This document shows, piece after piece, positions 34,495 to 43,074 of a DNA stretch of 64,000 bases (its first letter is position 1; every line of letters starts with the position of its first letter). Below the pieces are notes generated by a model that made no database searches, had not been told where the DNA came from, and saw only the letters and a list, made by a program, of their open reading frames with translations. The translations under genes and the position numbers were made by a program. The stretch is taken from the NCBI RefSeq assembly GCF_007833215.1, contig NZ_CP042239.1:186001-250000 (forward strand), written 5' to 3'. This stretch comes from Sphingomonas suaedae (GTDB taxonomy: Bacteria > Pseudomonadota > Alphaproteobacteria > Sphingomonadales > Sphingomonadaceae).

Positions 34495-35397
34495 TTAGCT
34501 GCGCGTACAGAGGTTGCGGAATCGCTGGGAGAGGAAGTCGATCACCAGCTCGACGCGAGCCGGGCGCAATGTGCTGGGCGGGGTGAGGAGGTGGAGGGCG
34601 ATGTTCATCGGTGACCAATCCTGTAATATCTCGACCAATTTCCCCGCCGCCAGCTCGCGGTCGATGATGAAATCGGGCAGGCGCGCGATGCCGAGCCCGG
34701 CGAGCAAGGCGGGGAGCATCGCATCGCCATTGTCGGTGGTAAGTGGCCCGGCGGGGCGCACCGCTGCCTCTTCGCCATCCGCCTTTCGGAAATGCCAGGT
34801 GCCGATCGCATTGGCGTAAAGGAAACAGGCATGGTGGGCGAGGTCGGCCGGGTGGCGGGGCGTGCCATGCTGCTCCAGATAGGCGGGCGCGGCGACGACG
34901 CGGGCGGTGATCGGGGCGAGGCGGCGTGCGCGGAGCGAAGAGTCGGGCAGGTCGGCGATCCGCAGCGCGATGTCGAACCCGTCGGCGACGATATCGACAC
35001 GGGCGTCGGACAGGCGCAGATCGATCTCGATCCCCGGATGCGCGGCGATCAGGTCCGCGATCGCGTCGGCGACGAAGCGGATGCCGAAGGTGATCGGCGC
35101 CGCGATGCGGACCATGCCGGCAGGCGCCTTGGCGGAATCGAGCGCGGCCTCTTCCGCCGCCTGCGCCTCGGCCAGGATGCGTCCGGCGCGCTCGGCGAGC
35201 GCAGTGCCGCTATCGGTGAGGGTCAGGCGGCGCGAGGTGCGGTGGAACAGCGCGGTGCCAAGCTGCGCCTCCAGCCGCGCGATCGCCTTTGACACGGTCG
35301 CCTTGCTGACCCCGATCGCGGCCGCCGCGCCGCTGAACGAGCGATGCTCGACGACGCAGGCGAAGATGGCCCATGCTTCGAAATCTGGAAGGCGCAT
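34495..35397 (-). CDS. LysR family regulator divergent from the pirin operon
   Basis: 300 residues. HTH at about 18-60 (SFSGAAAAIGVSKATVSKAI), substrate-binding domain with MVRIAAPITFGIRFVADAIA and LLAGLGIARLPDFI. CrgA/AaeR-like LysR subgroup. Divergent from pirin-wrbA-dioxygenase with 112 bp between; LysR-pirin-WrbA neighbourhoods are common in proteobacteria, so it is the probable regulator, perhaps sensing a quinone or aromatic. Confidence 0.9.
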   Translation of the reverse strand: MRLPDFEAWAIFACVVEHRSFSGAAAAIGVSKATVSKAIARLEAQLGTALFHRTSRRLTLTDSGTALAERAGRILAEAQAAEEAALDSAKAPAGMVRIAAPITFGIRFVADAIADLIAAHPGIEIDLRLSDARVDIVADGFDIALRIADLPDSSLRARRLAPITARVVAAPAYLEQHGTPRHPADLAHHACFLYANAIGTWHFRKADGEEAAVRPAGPLTTDNGDAMLPALLAGLGIARLPDFIIDRELAAGKLVEILQDWSPMNIALHLLTPPSTLRPARVELVIDFLSQRFRNLCTRS

Positions 35398-35432
35398 GTG
35401 TTTGCTCCGCGTTACGCCTCACCTATAAACCC

Positions 35433-35457
35433 GAAACGATCCGTTTCAAACGTTTCC
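35433..35457. promoter_or_regulatory. Candidate LysR operator upstream of pirin gene
   Basis: GAAACG-ATC-CGTTTC (35433-35447) is a perfect inverted repeat and is followed at once by the 8-bp palindrome AAACGTTT (35448-35455). Both are centred in the 112-bp divergent intergenic region. Regulator binding is inferred. Confidence 0.55.
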
Positions 35458-35509
35458 ATTTACGCGTCGATCGCAACGCCTATCTTGGCTCCAACACAAG
35501 GAGGCACCA

Positions 35510-36208
35510 ATGATCGAGAAACGCTCGTTCGACAGCCTGGGCCATGCCGATCACGGGTGGCTGAATGCACGTCACCATTTCAGTTTTGCCAATTACTACG
35601 ACCCCGACCGGATGGGATGGGGCGCGATCCGCGTCTGGAACGACGACGAAATCGCCCCGAACAGCGGCTTTCCGCCGCACCCGCACCGCGACATGGAGAT
35701 CATTACCTATGTCCGGACCGGCGCGATCACCCATCAGGATTCGATGGGCAATAAAGGCAAGACCGGGGCCGGTGACGTCCAGGTGATGAGCGCGGGGACC
35801 GGAGTCCGCCACGCCGAATATAATCTGGAGGGCGAGAAGACGACGCTCTTCCAGATCTGGATCCTGCCGCGGGAGGCCGGCGGTGCGCCCAGCTGGGGCG
35901 CCAAGCCGTTTCCCAAGGGCGAGCGTTCGGGCAAGTTCGTGACCCTGGCGAGCGGCTTTGCAGAGGATAGCGATGCGCTGCCAATCCGGGCCGATGCCCG
36001 GGTGCTGGGCGCGACGATCAAGGCCGGCGAGAGCGTGACTCACAGCGTCGGCGAGGGGCGGCATGCCTATCTCGTCCCAGCGGTCGGACGGATCGAAATC
36101 GATGGAAAGCCGTTCGATGCCCGTGACGGCGCGGCGCTGAGCGGCGGCCAGACGGTGACGATCACCGCGATCGAGGACGCCGAAATCGTCCTGGTCGATT
36201 CAGACTGA
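35510..36208 (+). CDS. Pirin family protein (YhhW-like)
   Basis: 232-residue bicupin. Metal ligands of the pirin N-cupin are all present: His57, His59 ([10 protein letters not shown]), His101 and Glu103 (GVRHAEYN). YhhW-like pirins act as quercetin 2,3-dioxygenases in vitro. AAGGAGG precedes ATG35510. First gene of a three-gene unit with a flavodoxin-like quinone reductase and a ring-cleaving dioxygenase, which suggests handling of quinones or aromatic compounds. Confidence 0.92.
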   Translation: MIEKRSFDSLGHADHGWLNARHHFSFANYYDPDRMGWGAIRVWNDDEIAPNSGFPPHPHRDMEIITYVRTGAITHQDSMGNKGKTGAGDVQVMSAGTGVRHAEYNLEGEKTTLFQIWILPREAGGAPSWGAKPFPKGERSGKFVTLASGFAEDSDALPIRADARVLGATIKAGESVTHSVGEGRHAYLVPAVGRIEIDGKPFDARDGAALSGGQTVTITAIEDAEIVLVDSD

Positions 36209-36218
36209 CAGACCCCCC

Positions 36219-36267
36219 GGAGCGGTCCGCATTCCCCCCTCCCAAGGCGGGCCGCTCCACCCTTTTC
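36219..36267 (+). terminator. Possible attenuator hairpin between pirin gene and wrbA
   Basis: GGAGCGG and CCGCTCC pair across a C-rich loop, followed by CCTTTTCC. The T-run is short, so partial termination at best. Confidence 0.35.
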
Positions 36268-36293
36268 CTCATCGCCAATCAAGGAGACAGGCC

Positions 36294-36896
36294 GTGACCA
36301 AGGTTCTGGTGCTTTATTACTCGTCCTATGGCCATATCGAACAGATGGCCGAAGCGGTTGCCGAGGGCGCGCGTTCGGCCGGCGCCACGGTCGATATCCG
36401 CCGCGTACCCGAAACCGCGCCCGAAGCCGTGGTCAAGGGCGCAGGCTTCAAGACCGATAGCGCCCACCCGCTGATCGACGGCCCCGACGCGCTCAAGGAC
36501 TATGACGCGATCATCGTCGGATCGCCCACCCGATTCGGCCGGATGGCGAGCCAGATGGCGAGCTTCTGGGATACCGCCGGCGGCGTCTGGTATCAGGGCG
36601 CGCTGCACGGCAAGGTCGGCGGCGCCTTCACCTCGAGCGCGACCCAGCATGGCGGCAACGAGACGACGTTGTTCAGCATCATCACCAATTTGCTGCACTT
36701 CGGGCTGACCATCGTCGGGCTGGATTATGGCCATGCCGACCAGCAGAAGATCGACGAAGTGCTGGGCGGTGCCCCCTACGGCGCGACCACCGTCGCAGGC
36801 GGCGACGGCAGCCGTCAGCCGAGCGTGATCGACCTTGCGGGCGCCCGCTATCAGGGCCGCCGCATCGCCGAAGTGGCGACCAAGCTGGCCGCATGA
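36294..36896 (+). CDS. wrbA: NAD(P)H:quinone oxidoreductase, WrbA type
   Basis: 200-residue flavodoxin-like protein. FMN phosphate loop [28 protein letters not shown], and [17 protein letters not shown] all match WrbA. Reduces quinones by two electrons, avoiding semiquinone radicals. AAGGAGACAGG lies before ATG36294 (GTG-rich context). Only 1 nt separates its stop from the dioxygenase start. Confidence 0.94.
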   Translation: MTKVLVLYYSSYGHIEQMAEAVAEGARSAGATVDIRRVPETAPEAVVKGAGFKTDSAHPLIDGPDALKDYDAIIVGSPTRFGRMASQMASFWDTAGGVWYQGALHGKVGGAFTSSATQHGGNETTLFSIITNLLHFGLTIVGLDYGHADQQKIDEVLGGAPYGATTVAGGDGSRQPSVIDLAGARYQGRRIAEVATKLAA

Positions 36897-36897
36897 C

Positions 36898-37686
36898 ATG
36901 ACGCGCGCCGTGCAACCCGCTTTGTTCGTGTCGCACGGTTCGCCGATGATCCTGTTCGAACCCAGCCCGGCGCGGGATTTCCTCGCCGGGCTGGGATCGC
37001 AGGTTGCGCGGCCCGACGCGATCCTGATGCTCTCCGCGCATCACGATATGGCGGGGCCGGTGGCAACGGCATCGCCTGCGCCGCCGACGATCCATGATTT
37101 CGGCGGGTTTCCACAGAAATTGTTCGACGTCCGCTATCCCGCTCCGGGCGATCCCGCGCTGGCGGCGGAGGTCGCGGCGCTGGTGGGGGGAGCGGGCATT
37201 GCGGTCGCGCTGGACGGGCAGCGTGGGCTGGACCATGGAGCATGGGTGCCGCTGCTGTTGGCCTGGCCGGATGCGGACATACCGGTGGTACAGCTGTCGA
37301 TCAGCAGCGCGCATCCGCCGGAATGGCACTATCGCGTGGGACAGGCGCTGACGCCGCTGCGCGAACGCAATGTGCTCATCATCGGATCGGGCAGCCTGAC
37401 CCACAATCTGCGCGCGATCTTTGCCGAACGGCGCGATCATGATGCGGCGGTGCCGGAGTGGGTTTCGGAATTTGCCGATTGGGTGCAGGCGCGGTTCGAC
37501 GTCGGCGACAGGGATGCGGTGCTGCACGCCGTGGAGCGCGGGCCGCACGGGCGGCGCAACCATCCGACGCCGGACCATATCCTGCCGCTGTTCGCCGCGA
37601 TGGGGGCGGGCGGGGCGCAGGCCGAGCGTCTGCACCACAGCTACACCTATGGCGTGCTGGCGATGGATGCCTATCGCTTCGGGTAA
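36898..37686 (+). CDS. DODA-type extradiol ring-opening dioxygenase (LigB/YgiD family)
   Basis: 262 residues. Metal-site motifs: His13 in LFVSHGSPMI, His48 in LMLSAHHDMAG, GLDHGAWVPLLL, GSGSLTHNL and late HSYTYGVLAMDAY. Non-heme metal dioxygenase that cleaves catechol-type rings; substrate unknown. ATG36898 is 1 nt after the wrbA stop, so it is translationally coupled. Together with pirin and WrbA it suggests an aromatic/quinone response cassette. Confidence 0.9.
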   Translation: MTRAVQPALFVSHGSPMILFEPSPARDFLAGLGSQVARPDAILMLSAHHDMAGPVATASPAPPTIHDFGGFPQKLFDVRYPAPGDPALAAEVAALVGGAGIAVALDGQRGLDHGAWVPLLLAWPDADIPVVQLSISSAHPPEWHYRVGQALTPLRERNVLIIGSGSLTHNLRAIFAERRDHDAAVPEWVSEFADWVQARFDVGDRDAVLHAVERGPHGRRNHPTPDHILPLFAAMGAGGAQAERLHHSYTYGVLAMDAYRFG

Positions 37687-37741
37687 GGGAGTTCAGACCC
37701 TAAGGCTGGCGTCGCACGCGCGGCGGTGGCAAGGCGTGGGG

Positions 37742-38413
37742 ATGATACAGGATCAGGTACTTTTCATCGACGGCGAAGCGATCGTGATCGACAAGCCCGC
37801 CGGACTTCCGGTCGATCGGCCGCGCGACGGGTCGCTGAGCCTGGAGAACCATCTCGGCAACCTGACCTTTGGCTTCCAGCGCTGGCCGACGCCGGTCCAT
37901 AGGCTGGATCGCGACACCAGCGGGTGTCTGCTCCTTGCGCGCAATCCCAAGGCCCATGCGCGGTTCCAGCAGGCGTTTGAGGCGGGGCAGGTCACCAAAC
38001 GCTATCTTGCGGTGATCGACGGGATTCCCGATGCGCCATCGGGGATGATCGACCTGCCGCTGGTCAAGGTGTCCAGCGCCGAGCGTGGCTGGCGCATGAC
38101 CGGCAGGCCGGACGGCAAGTCGGCGCGGACGCGCTGGCGGATGCTGGCGAGCAGGGACGGGCGCGCATTCATCGCCTTTTATCCCGAGACCGGGCGGACG
38201 CATCAGATCCGCGTCCATTCCGCCGAGGGACTGGGCTTTCCGATCACCGGCGACCCGGTTTACGGCGTCGCCAACGGGCGCACGATGATGCTGCACGCCG
38301 CGCAACTGACCGTGCCGCGCCCGGGCAAGCCGGATGTTCATGCCGAGGCGCCAACGCCCGACGCGTTCCGCGCGCTGGGCTTTGCGGGCGGGTCGGGCGA
38401 CGATGGCGATTGA
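37742..38413 (+). CDS. RluA-family RNA pseudouridine synthase
   Basis: 223 residues. Catalytic Asp56 in VHRLDRDTSGCLLLARN, plus VIDKPAGLPV, TKRYLAVIDG and GRTHQIRVHSAEGLGFPITG. No S4 domain, as in RluA and TruC. Target (23S rRNA or tRNA) cannot be told. Long in-frame codons upstream overlap the dioxygenase gene; MIQDQVLF at ATG37742 is the natural start. Overlaps the next gene by 11 nt. Confidence 0.9.
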   Translation: MIQDQVLFIDGEAIVIDKPAGLPVDRPRDGSLSLENHLGNLTFGFQRWPTPVHRLDRDTSGCLLLARNPKAHARFQQAFEAGQVTKRYLAVIDGIPDAPSGMIDLPLVKVSSAERGWRMTGRPDGKSARTRWRMLASRDGRAFIAFYPETGRTHQIRVHSAEGLGFPITGDPVYGVANGRTMMLHAAQLTVPRPGKPDVHAEAPTPDAFRALGFAGGSGDDGD

Positions 38414-38807
38414 GCTGACCGAGGATGCAATCGTCGAGGAGAAGTTCCTCGCCGCGTCCGGGCCGGGCGGTCAGAATGTCAACAAGGTCGCGACTGCGGT
38501 GCAGCTGCGCGTCAACGTCTTTGCGCTGGGGCTGCCGCCCTATGCCTATGCCAAGCTGAAGGAGCTGGCAGGGAGCCGGATGACGTCGGGTGGCGAACTG
38601 GTGGTCACCGCGCGCCGCTTTCGCACGCAGGAGGCGAACCGGCAGGATGCGCGGGAGCGCGTGTCCGAGTTGATCGAGCAGGCGCAGGAGCGGCAGGCGC
38701 GGCGGATCAAGACCAAGCCCGGCAAGGCGGCGAAGGCGCGGCGGGTGGACGCGAAAAAGGGTCGGTCGGTAATCAAGGCGGGGCGCGGGCGGGTTCAGAT
38801 CGACTGA
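38403..38807 (+). CDS. arfB: Alternative ribosome-rescue factor, class I release-factor fold
   Basis: 134 residues. GGQ motif at 22-24 in ASGPGGQNVNKVATAVQLR, and a basic C-terminal tail (QARRIKTKPGKAAKARRVDA) that enters the mRNA channel in ArfB. Hydrolyses peptidyl-tRNA on stalled ribosomes. ATG38403 lies inside the pseudouridine synthase end. Confidence 0.92.
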   Translation: MAIELTEDAIVEEKFLAASGPGGQNVNKVATAVQLRVNVFALGLPPYAYAKLKELAGSRMTSGGELVVTARRFRTQEANRQDARERVSELIEQAQERQARRIKTKPGKAAKARRVDAKKGRSVIKAGRGRVQID

Positions 38808-38845
38808 CCCGCGCAACGATCCCGGGGGGCGGGCGTTTGCGCCGC

Positions 38846-39286
38846 ATGAACAGACTGATCCTTTTTGCCCCGTTCGCCTTGCTCGCTGCCTGTTCGGAGG
38901 AACCGGCGCTGAACGACGTGACCCAGAATAACGCGCAGGTGATGGAGCCGCTGAGCCTTCCCGATCCGGTCGAGCCGACGCCGACCGCCAGCGTGGCGCC
39001 AGGTGCGGCGGAAATTCCGCAAGCGTTTCGCGGGGAGTGGAGCGAGATCGCGGGCGATTGCGGCAAGGGAAGCAACGTCACGCGGCTGGAGCTTACGCCG
39101 GACGAGGTCCGGTTCTACGAGAGCAGCGGTGCGGTAACTGCGGTGTCGGGTGCGGATCGCGAGATCGCGGTGACCGCGCGCTTCACCGGAGAGGGAGAGA
39201 CCTGGACCGCGACGCGCAGCTTTGTGCTGGGCGAGGATGGCAAGACGCTCACGTCGCAGGGGATGACGCGCGTGCGCTGTCCATAG
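38846..39286 (+). CDS. Putative lipoprotein
   Basis: 146 residues from ATG38846 (TTG38837 also in frame). MNRLILFAPFALLAACSEEP shows a lipobox LLAAC with the lipidated Cys at residue 16. A Pro/Thr-rich linker leads to a small domain (FRGEWSEIAGDCGKGSNVTR ... TSQGMTRVRCP) with a pair of Cys. Function unknown. Confidence 0.8.
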   Translation: MNRLILFAPFALLAACSEEPALNDVTQNNAQVMEPLSLPDPVEPTPTASVAPGAAEIPQAFRGEWSEIAGDCGKGSNVTRLELTPDEVRFYESSGAVTAVSGADREIAVTARFTGEGETWTATRSFVLGEDGKTLTSQGMTRVRCP

Positions 39287-39290
39287 CCTT

Positions 39291-39392
39291 CACCCCGAGA
39301 AAGTGGGGTCCCTCTCCAGGACTATCCGCGCACGTCAGCGGTTCGAGTGTAGAAAGCGCAGGAGATGGGTCCCCGCCTTCGCGGGGATGACG
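39291..39392. repeat. Palindromic repeat pair
   Basis: CACCCCGAGAAAGTGGGGTC (39291 onward) and GGGTCCCCGCCTTCGCGGGG (39367 onward, ending ATGACG) are two hairpin units in opposite orientation. Same class as the repeats at 14254 and 56442. Confidence 0.65.
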
Positions 39393-39438
39393 ACTTGGGG
39401 GGCTTGCCGAAAGCATTCGATGACGCCACCTGCGGCGC

Positions 39439-39924
39439 ATGTACAGTTTCGACATTGCCGCCGGGTCCAAGGCCGAACTCTATCGCGATCTCCTCGTCGC
39501 GCTCGATGCGCTGACGGCGGGGGAGAGCGATGCGATCGCCAACATGTCCAACGCCGCTTCGCTGATCGGGCAATATCTGCCCGACCTCAACTGGGCTGGA
39601 TTCTACCGTAATGTCGGCGGCGAACTCGTGCTCGGGCCGTTCCAGGGCAAGGCGGCGTGCATCCGCATCGCATTCGGCAAGGGCGTGTGCGGCGCGGCGG
39701 CGGCGACGCGTGAAACGCAGCTAGTGGCCGATGTCCATGCCTTTCCCGGGCATATCGCATGCGATGCGGCGAGCAATTCCGAGCTGGTGGTGCCGATCGT
39801 GCATGACGGTCACCTGATCGGCGTGCTCGACCTCGATAGCCCCATGACCGGTCGGTTCGATGCGGAAGACGTGGCGGGGTGCGAGGCGCTGGTGGCGCTG
39901 CTCGCTCCCCGCATCGCCGCATAG
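39439..39924 (+). CDS. msrC: Free methionine-(R)-sulfoxide reductase (GAF domain)
   Basis: 161 residues, one GAF domain. The three family cysteines are present at Cys74, Cys84 and Cys108 (ACIRIAFGKGVCGAAAA, HIACDAASNSE), with the same spacing as E. coli YebR/MsrC. Also NWAGFY and VLDLDSP. Cytosolic repair of free Met-R-sulfoxide. Stands alone. Confidence 0.93.
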   Translation: MYSFDIAAGSKAELYRDLLVALDALTAGESDAIANMSNAASLIGQYLPDLNWAGFYRNVGGELVLGPFQGKAACIRIAFGKGVCGAAAATRETQLVADVHAFPGHIACDAASNSELVVPIVHDGHLIGVLDLDSPMTGRFDAEDVAGCEALVALLAPRIAA

Positions 39925-39990
39925 GGTGCCCCGTTCCGGGACGGTACAGATCGGCGCGGCGTTAACCCACTGCCCCGGATCGGGACTTTC

Positions 39991-39998
39991 TTAACCAT
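39991..39998 (+). promoter_or_regulatory. CtrA half-site-like TTAACCAT
   Basis: TTAACCAT sits about 100 bp before the RcnB-like gene; another TTAAC lies at 39963. Such half-sites occur in CtrA-controlled promoters of Caulobacter. No full TTAA-N7-TTAA site is present. Confidence 0.3.
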
Positions 39999-40099
39999 GG
40001 GTCGCGGTGGAGACGGCGGGCCGGGGCTGTTAAGAAAGCGTGAAGAGGCGTGACCTTTCGTCCCTGCTCGGAAGGCCGCGTCTCACCGGAGATGCTGTC

Positions 40100-41041
40100 G
40101 TGACCAAGCGTGATTTGACCCTGTTTGCCCTCTCGATCGCGGGCGTTTCGCTCGCGCTTCCGGCGGAGGCGCAGCGTGTGTGGCGCGACGGCAAGTGGGA
40201 AACGCGCGAGCGGGCATCGACCCGGTACCCGCCCCGGTCGGTGCCGGCGACGCGGATCGATCCGCCGCGCGGGACCGCGCCGGGCCGCTGGGGCCGGACG
40301 ATCGGCGGACGCTGGGAAGGCGGTATGCGCGCGCCCGGCGGCTGGGGCGCCTATCGCCGTCCGGTGCGCGGCTGGACGCTGCCCGGCTATTGGATCGGCG
40401 GGAGTTTCGGGATCAGCGACTGGTCGAACTGGGGGCTGAGCCGCCCGCCTTATGGTTATGGCTGGATCCGCTATTATGACGATGCGGTGCTGGCCGACCG
40501 CAATGGCCGGGTGTGGGACTCGGTGAGCGGGATCGACTGGAACGGTGCCGGGGGCGGCGGCGCGGGTGCTGCCACGGCCTATGCCGGTGGCGGCTATGCT
40601 TCAGCGGCCGCTGCAGGCGGCGGTGGAGGCGGGGGCTATGGCGCCCGGTATGACGCACCCGGCTATGACGACGATTACGGCTATGATGAAGGTTACGGGC
40701 GGGAGCCGATTCCCGCCGAGCCATACCCGGGGGGGTATGCGCCGCCGCCGCCGCGTTACGCAGCGCCGGCGGCGCAAAGCCCCTGCGCCGCGCAATGCGG
40801 CGGCGGCTATGCGCAGCGTGGTTACGGATATGGCTATGGCAGCGGCTATTATATGGCCGGGCCGACGGTGACGACGATCGTCATCCAGTCCGGCGCGACC
40901 ACCACGACCACCGTCACCGAAGAGGTGTATGAGGAGGTGGAAGAGGTCGAGACCGTCCGCACCTATCGCGCGCCGGTGAAAACGGTGCGGCGCTATCCGA
41001 CCAAGACGGTCCGGCGATCGACCAAGGACTGCTGCCGCTGA
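40100..41041 (+). CDS. RcnB-like periplasmic protein with Gly/Tyr-rich region
   Basis: 313 residues from GTG40100, with GGAG 8 nt upstream. Signal peptide (LTLFALSIAGVSLALPAEAQ region, residues 7-25), then RcnB-like blocks WTLPGYWIGG and YGYGWIRYYDDAVLADRNGR VW. Residues about 150-260 are low complexity, rich in Gly, Ala, Tyr and Pro. Then a Val/Thr/Glu strand (TVTTIVIQSG) and a tail ending TKDCCR. RcnB affects Ni/Co homeostasis in E. coli; the role here is unproven. Confidence 0.75.
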   Translation: MTKRDLTLFALSIAGVSLALPAEAQRVWRDGKWETRERASTRYPPRSVPATRIDPPRGTAPGRWGRTIGGRWEGGMRAPGGWGAYRRPVRGWTLPGYWIGGSFGISDWSNWGLSRPPYGYGWIRYYDDAVLADRNGRVWDSVSGIDWNGAGGGGAGAATAYAGGGYASAAAAGGGGGGGYGARYDAPGYDDDYGYDEGYGREPIPAEPYPGGYAPPPPRYAAPAAQSPCAAQCGGGYAQRGYGYGYGSGYYMAGPTVTTIVIQSGATTTTTVTEEVYEEVEEVETVRTYRAPVKTVRRYPTKTVRRSTKDCCR

Positions 41042-41061
41042 TTTGAGGGGGGTAAAACCCC

Positions 41062-41138
41062 CGTTTGCCCTGAGCCTGTCGAAGGGCCTTCCCGGCACAG
41101 GTATCGCTTGCGGCCCTTCGACAGGCTCAGGGCAAACG
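41062..41138. repeat. Perfect 27-bp inverted repeat
   Basis: Arms 41062-41088 (CGTTTGCCCTGAGCCTGTCG...) and 41112-41138 are exact reverse complements with a 23-bp spacer. Lies between convergent genes. One arm type also occurs alone at 5799. Confidence 0.85.
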
Positions 41139-41164
41139 GACATTTGGGGGTGCGCGCCCTGGCC

Positions 41165-42478
41165 TCAGTTCCGCGGCGGCCGCGTTCCAAAGGTGACGAT
41201 GCTCTCGCTGCCGTCCGCCGCGACCGATGACACGCCGATGAAGTGATCGTCGACCACCACGTCCTTGAGCGTGGTTTCGGTCAGGCCCGCGACGCCACGC
41301 ACGTCTGTCCAGTTCTGCGTGTCGTTGCGGCGCCAATAGACGCGATAGCCGCGCGCGCCGGGGACGGCGTTCCACTTCACCCTGGTGTCCGCGCTCACCG
41401 CACCGTCGAGCACCACCGATGCAGGCGCTGAAGGCGCATTGGCGAGGCGGCGGATCGTCGCGATGTTGATCGCGGTCACCTTGGCGAGATAGGGGAAGTC
41501 CATCTTGTCGACCGTGTCGCCATAGACGCGGCCATTTTCGGTGCGCAGGTCCTGATGCTGCTGGTCGTAATTCTCGGCGCCGACCGAGAAGCGGACGGCG
41601 GGATAGCCGAGCTTGAGAAACGGCTCATGATCGCCGCCGCGTCCGAAGCGGTCGGGGCGACGGACGACGAACACGTCGAGCGCGTCCTTGTCCTTTTCGC
41701 GCATTCCGTCGGCGACCTTGTCGATGGCCTTGGCGAGCGCGCGGCTGGGGCCGTCATCCTCGCCACCGTCCGCGCGACGGGCAAGCTGGCCCGGCAGGTC
41801 TTCGGAGGCGCGGATGCCTTCGGAAAAGACGCGGACGCGGTCGGCGACGCGCACGCCATTCTGGCCGACGGTGTTGCCGACAATGTCGTTGTTGAGGACT
41901 GCTATGACCTCCCAGCCGCGTTCTTTCGCAGTCTCGGCGAGCAAAGTCCCGCCCCACAGCCCCTGTTCTTCGCCCGAGAGCAGCGCATAGACGATCGTTG
42001 CCTTGTGCTTTTCGCGCGAGAGGATGCGGGCCGCCTCGATCACCAAAGCGGTGCCGGATGCGTCGTCGTTCGCGCCGGGGGCGTCGCTGGTGAAATCCAT
42101 CACGTCGGATACGCGCGAATCGATATGACCCTGGACGATGATGACGCGCTTGGCATCCTCGCCCTGCTGGAAGCCGAGGACGTTGACGACCTCGACGCCG
42201 TTCGGTGCGCGCGGGCCGGTGAAGGTGCGGCCGATCCGGGCCACCTTGATGCACTCGCCGCACGCCGCGCCGATCCGGTCGAGTTCCTCCGCGCCCCATT
42301 TTCGCGCCGCGCCGATGCCGCGTTTGGGATCGTCGGGGGAGGAGAGGGTGTGGCGCGTGCCGAAGCTGACGAGCTTTTCGACATCGGCCTTGAGCCGTTC
42401 GGGACTCGGCGCGTCGGTCCTTTGCTGGGCGACGGCGGGAGCTGCGAGCAGCAGGGCGGGAATCAAAAGGGTGCGCAT
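41165..42478 (-). CDS. M28 family zinc aminopeptidase with C-terminal Fn3-like domain
   Basis: 437 residues; signal peptide (about 1-18). Two-zinc site: VQGHIDSR (His), APGANDDASGTA (bridging Asp), LSGEEQGLWG (Glu-Glu), LNNDIVGN (Asp) and a late His near YDQQHQDLRTE. A Fn3-like strand region (VKWNAVPGARGYRVYWRR) closes the protein. Exported exopeptidase; exact specificity unknown. 4 bp after the universal stress gene on the same strand. Confidence 0.9.
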   Translation of the reverse strand: MRTLLIPALLLAAPAVAQQRTDAPSPERLKADVEKLVSFGTRHTLSSPDDPKRGIGAARKWGAEELDRIGAACGECIKVARIGRTFTGPRAPNGVEVVNVLGFQQGEDAKRVIIVQGHIDSRVSDVMDFTSDAPGANDDASGTALVIEAARILSREKHKATIVYALLSGEEQGLWGGTLLAETAKERGWEVIAVLNNDIVGNTVGQNGVRVADRVRVFSEGIRASEDLPGQLARRADGGEDDGPSRALAKAIDKVADGMREKDKDALDVFVVRRPDRFGRGGDHEPFLKLGYPAVRFSVGAENYDQQHQDLRTENGRVYGDTVDKMDFPYLAKVTAINIATIRRLANAPSAPASVVLDGAVSADTRVKWNAVPGARGYRVYWRRNDTQNWTDVRGVAGLTETTLKDVVVDDHFIGVSSVAADGSESIVTFGTRPPRN

Positions 42479-42482
42479 GACT

Positions 42483-42935
42483 TCAGCTTAGCCGGTCGAT
42501 GGCTTCGCGGTCGAGCGTGCCGGGAACGATCATCAACGGGACGGGCAGGGCGGCGGTGTCACTCGCGAAATGGGAGACGAGCGGCCCCGGCGGGCCTTCC
42601 GCGGCAGCACCCAGTACCAGTGCGGCGATATCCGGATTGTCCGCGATCAGCTCTCGGATGATCTTGGGGCCGTTGCCTTCGCGCACGGTGATGCGCGGCT
42701 TGAGGCCCGACTCCGCGATCAGCGTGCCGGCCGCGCCCGCGACGAGGGCCTCGGCGCGCTGGCGCGCCTCCTCCTCGATCGTCGCCATGACGCCGCCCCA
42801 CTGCACGAAATCGGGCTTGGCGATCAGTGCCAGGATCTCGACCCCGCCGCCGGTCTTGACCGCACGGCGCGCGGCGAAGCGGAGCGCAATCTGTGCCTCC
42901 GGGCTTTCGTCGACCACGACCAGATAGGTGCGCAT
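42483..42935 (-). CDS. Universal stress protein family
   Basis: 150 residues from ATG42935 (MRTYLVVVDESPEAQIALRF). Rossmann-like UspA fold; C-terminal region PLVSHFASDTAALPVPLMIVP replaces the usual G-2X-G-9X-G(S/T) ATP motif, so it may not bind ATP. Immediately upstream of the M28 peptidase gene. Confidence 0.85.
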   Translation of the reverse strand: MRTYLVVVDESPEAQIALRFAARRAVKTGGGVEILALIAKPDFVQWGGVMATIEEEARQRAEALVAGAAGTLIAESGLKPRITVREGNGPKIIRELIADNPDIAALVLGAAAEGPPGPLVSHFASDTAALPVPLMIVPGTLDREAIDRLS

Positions 42936-43074
42936 GAAACCTTTCCCCCTCCGTTGGAGACAGGTGGTGGCGCGTCGGGGCCGGAAGCGCAAGGGGCGGG
43001 CTTGACCCGCGCCGTGCATCGCGCAAGGAGGGCGCGACAATTCCAATCACCCTACGACAGGATCCTCCCCACCC

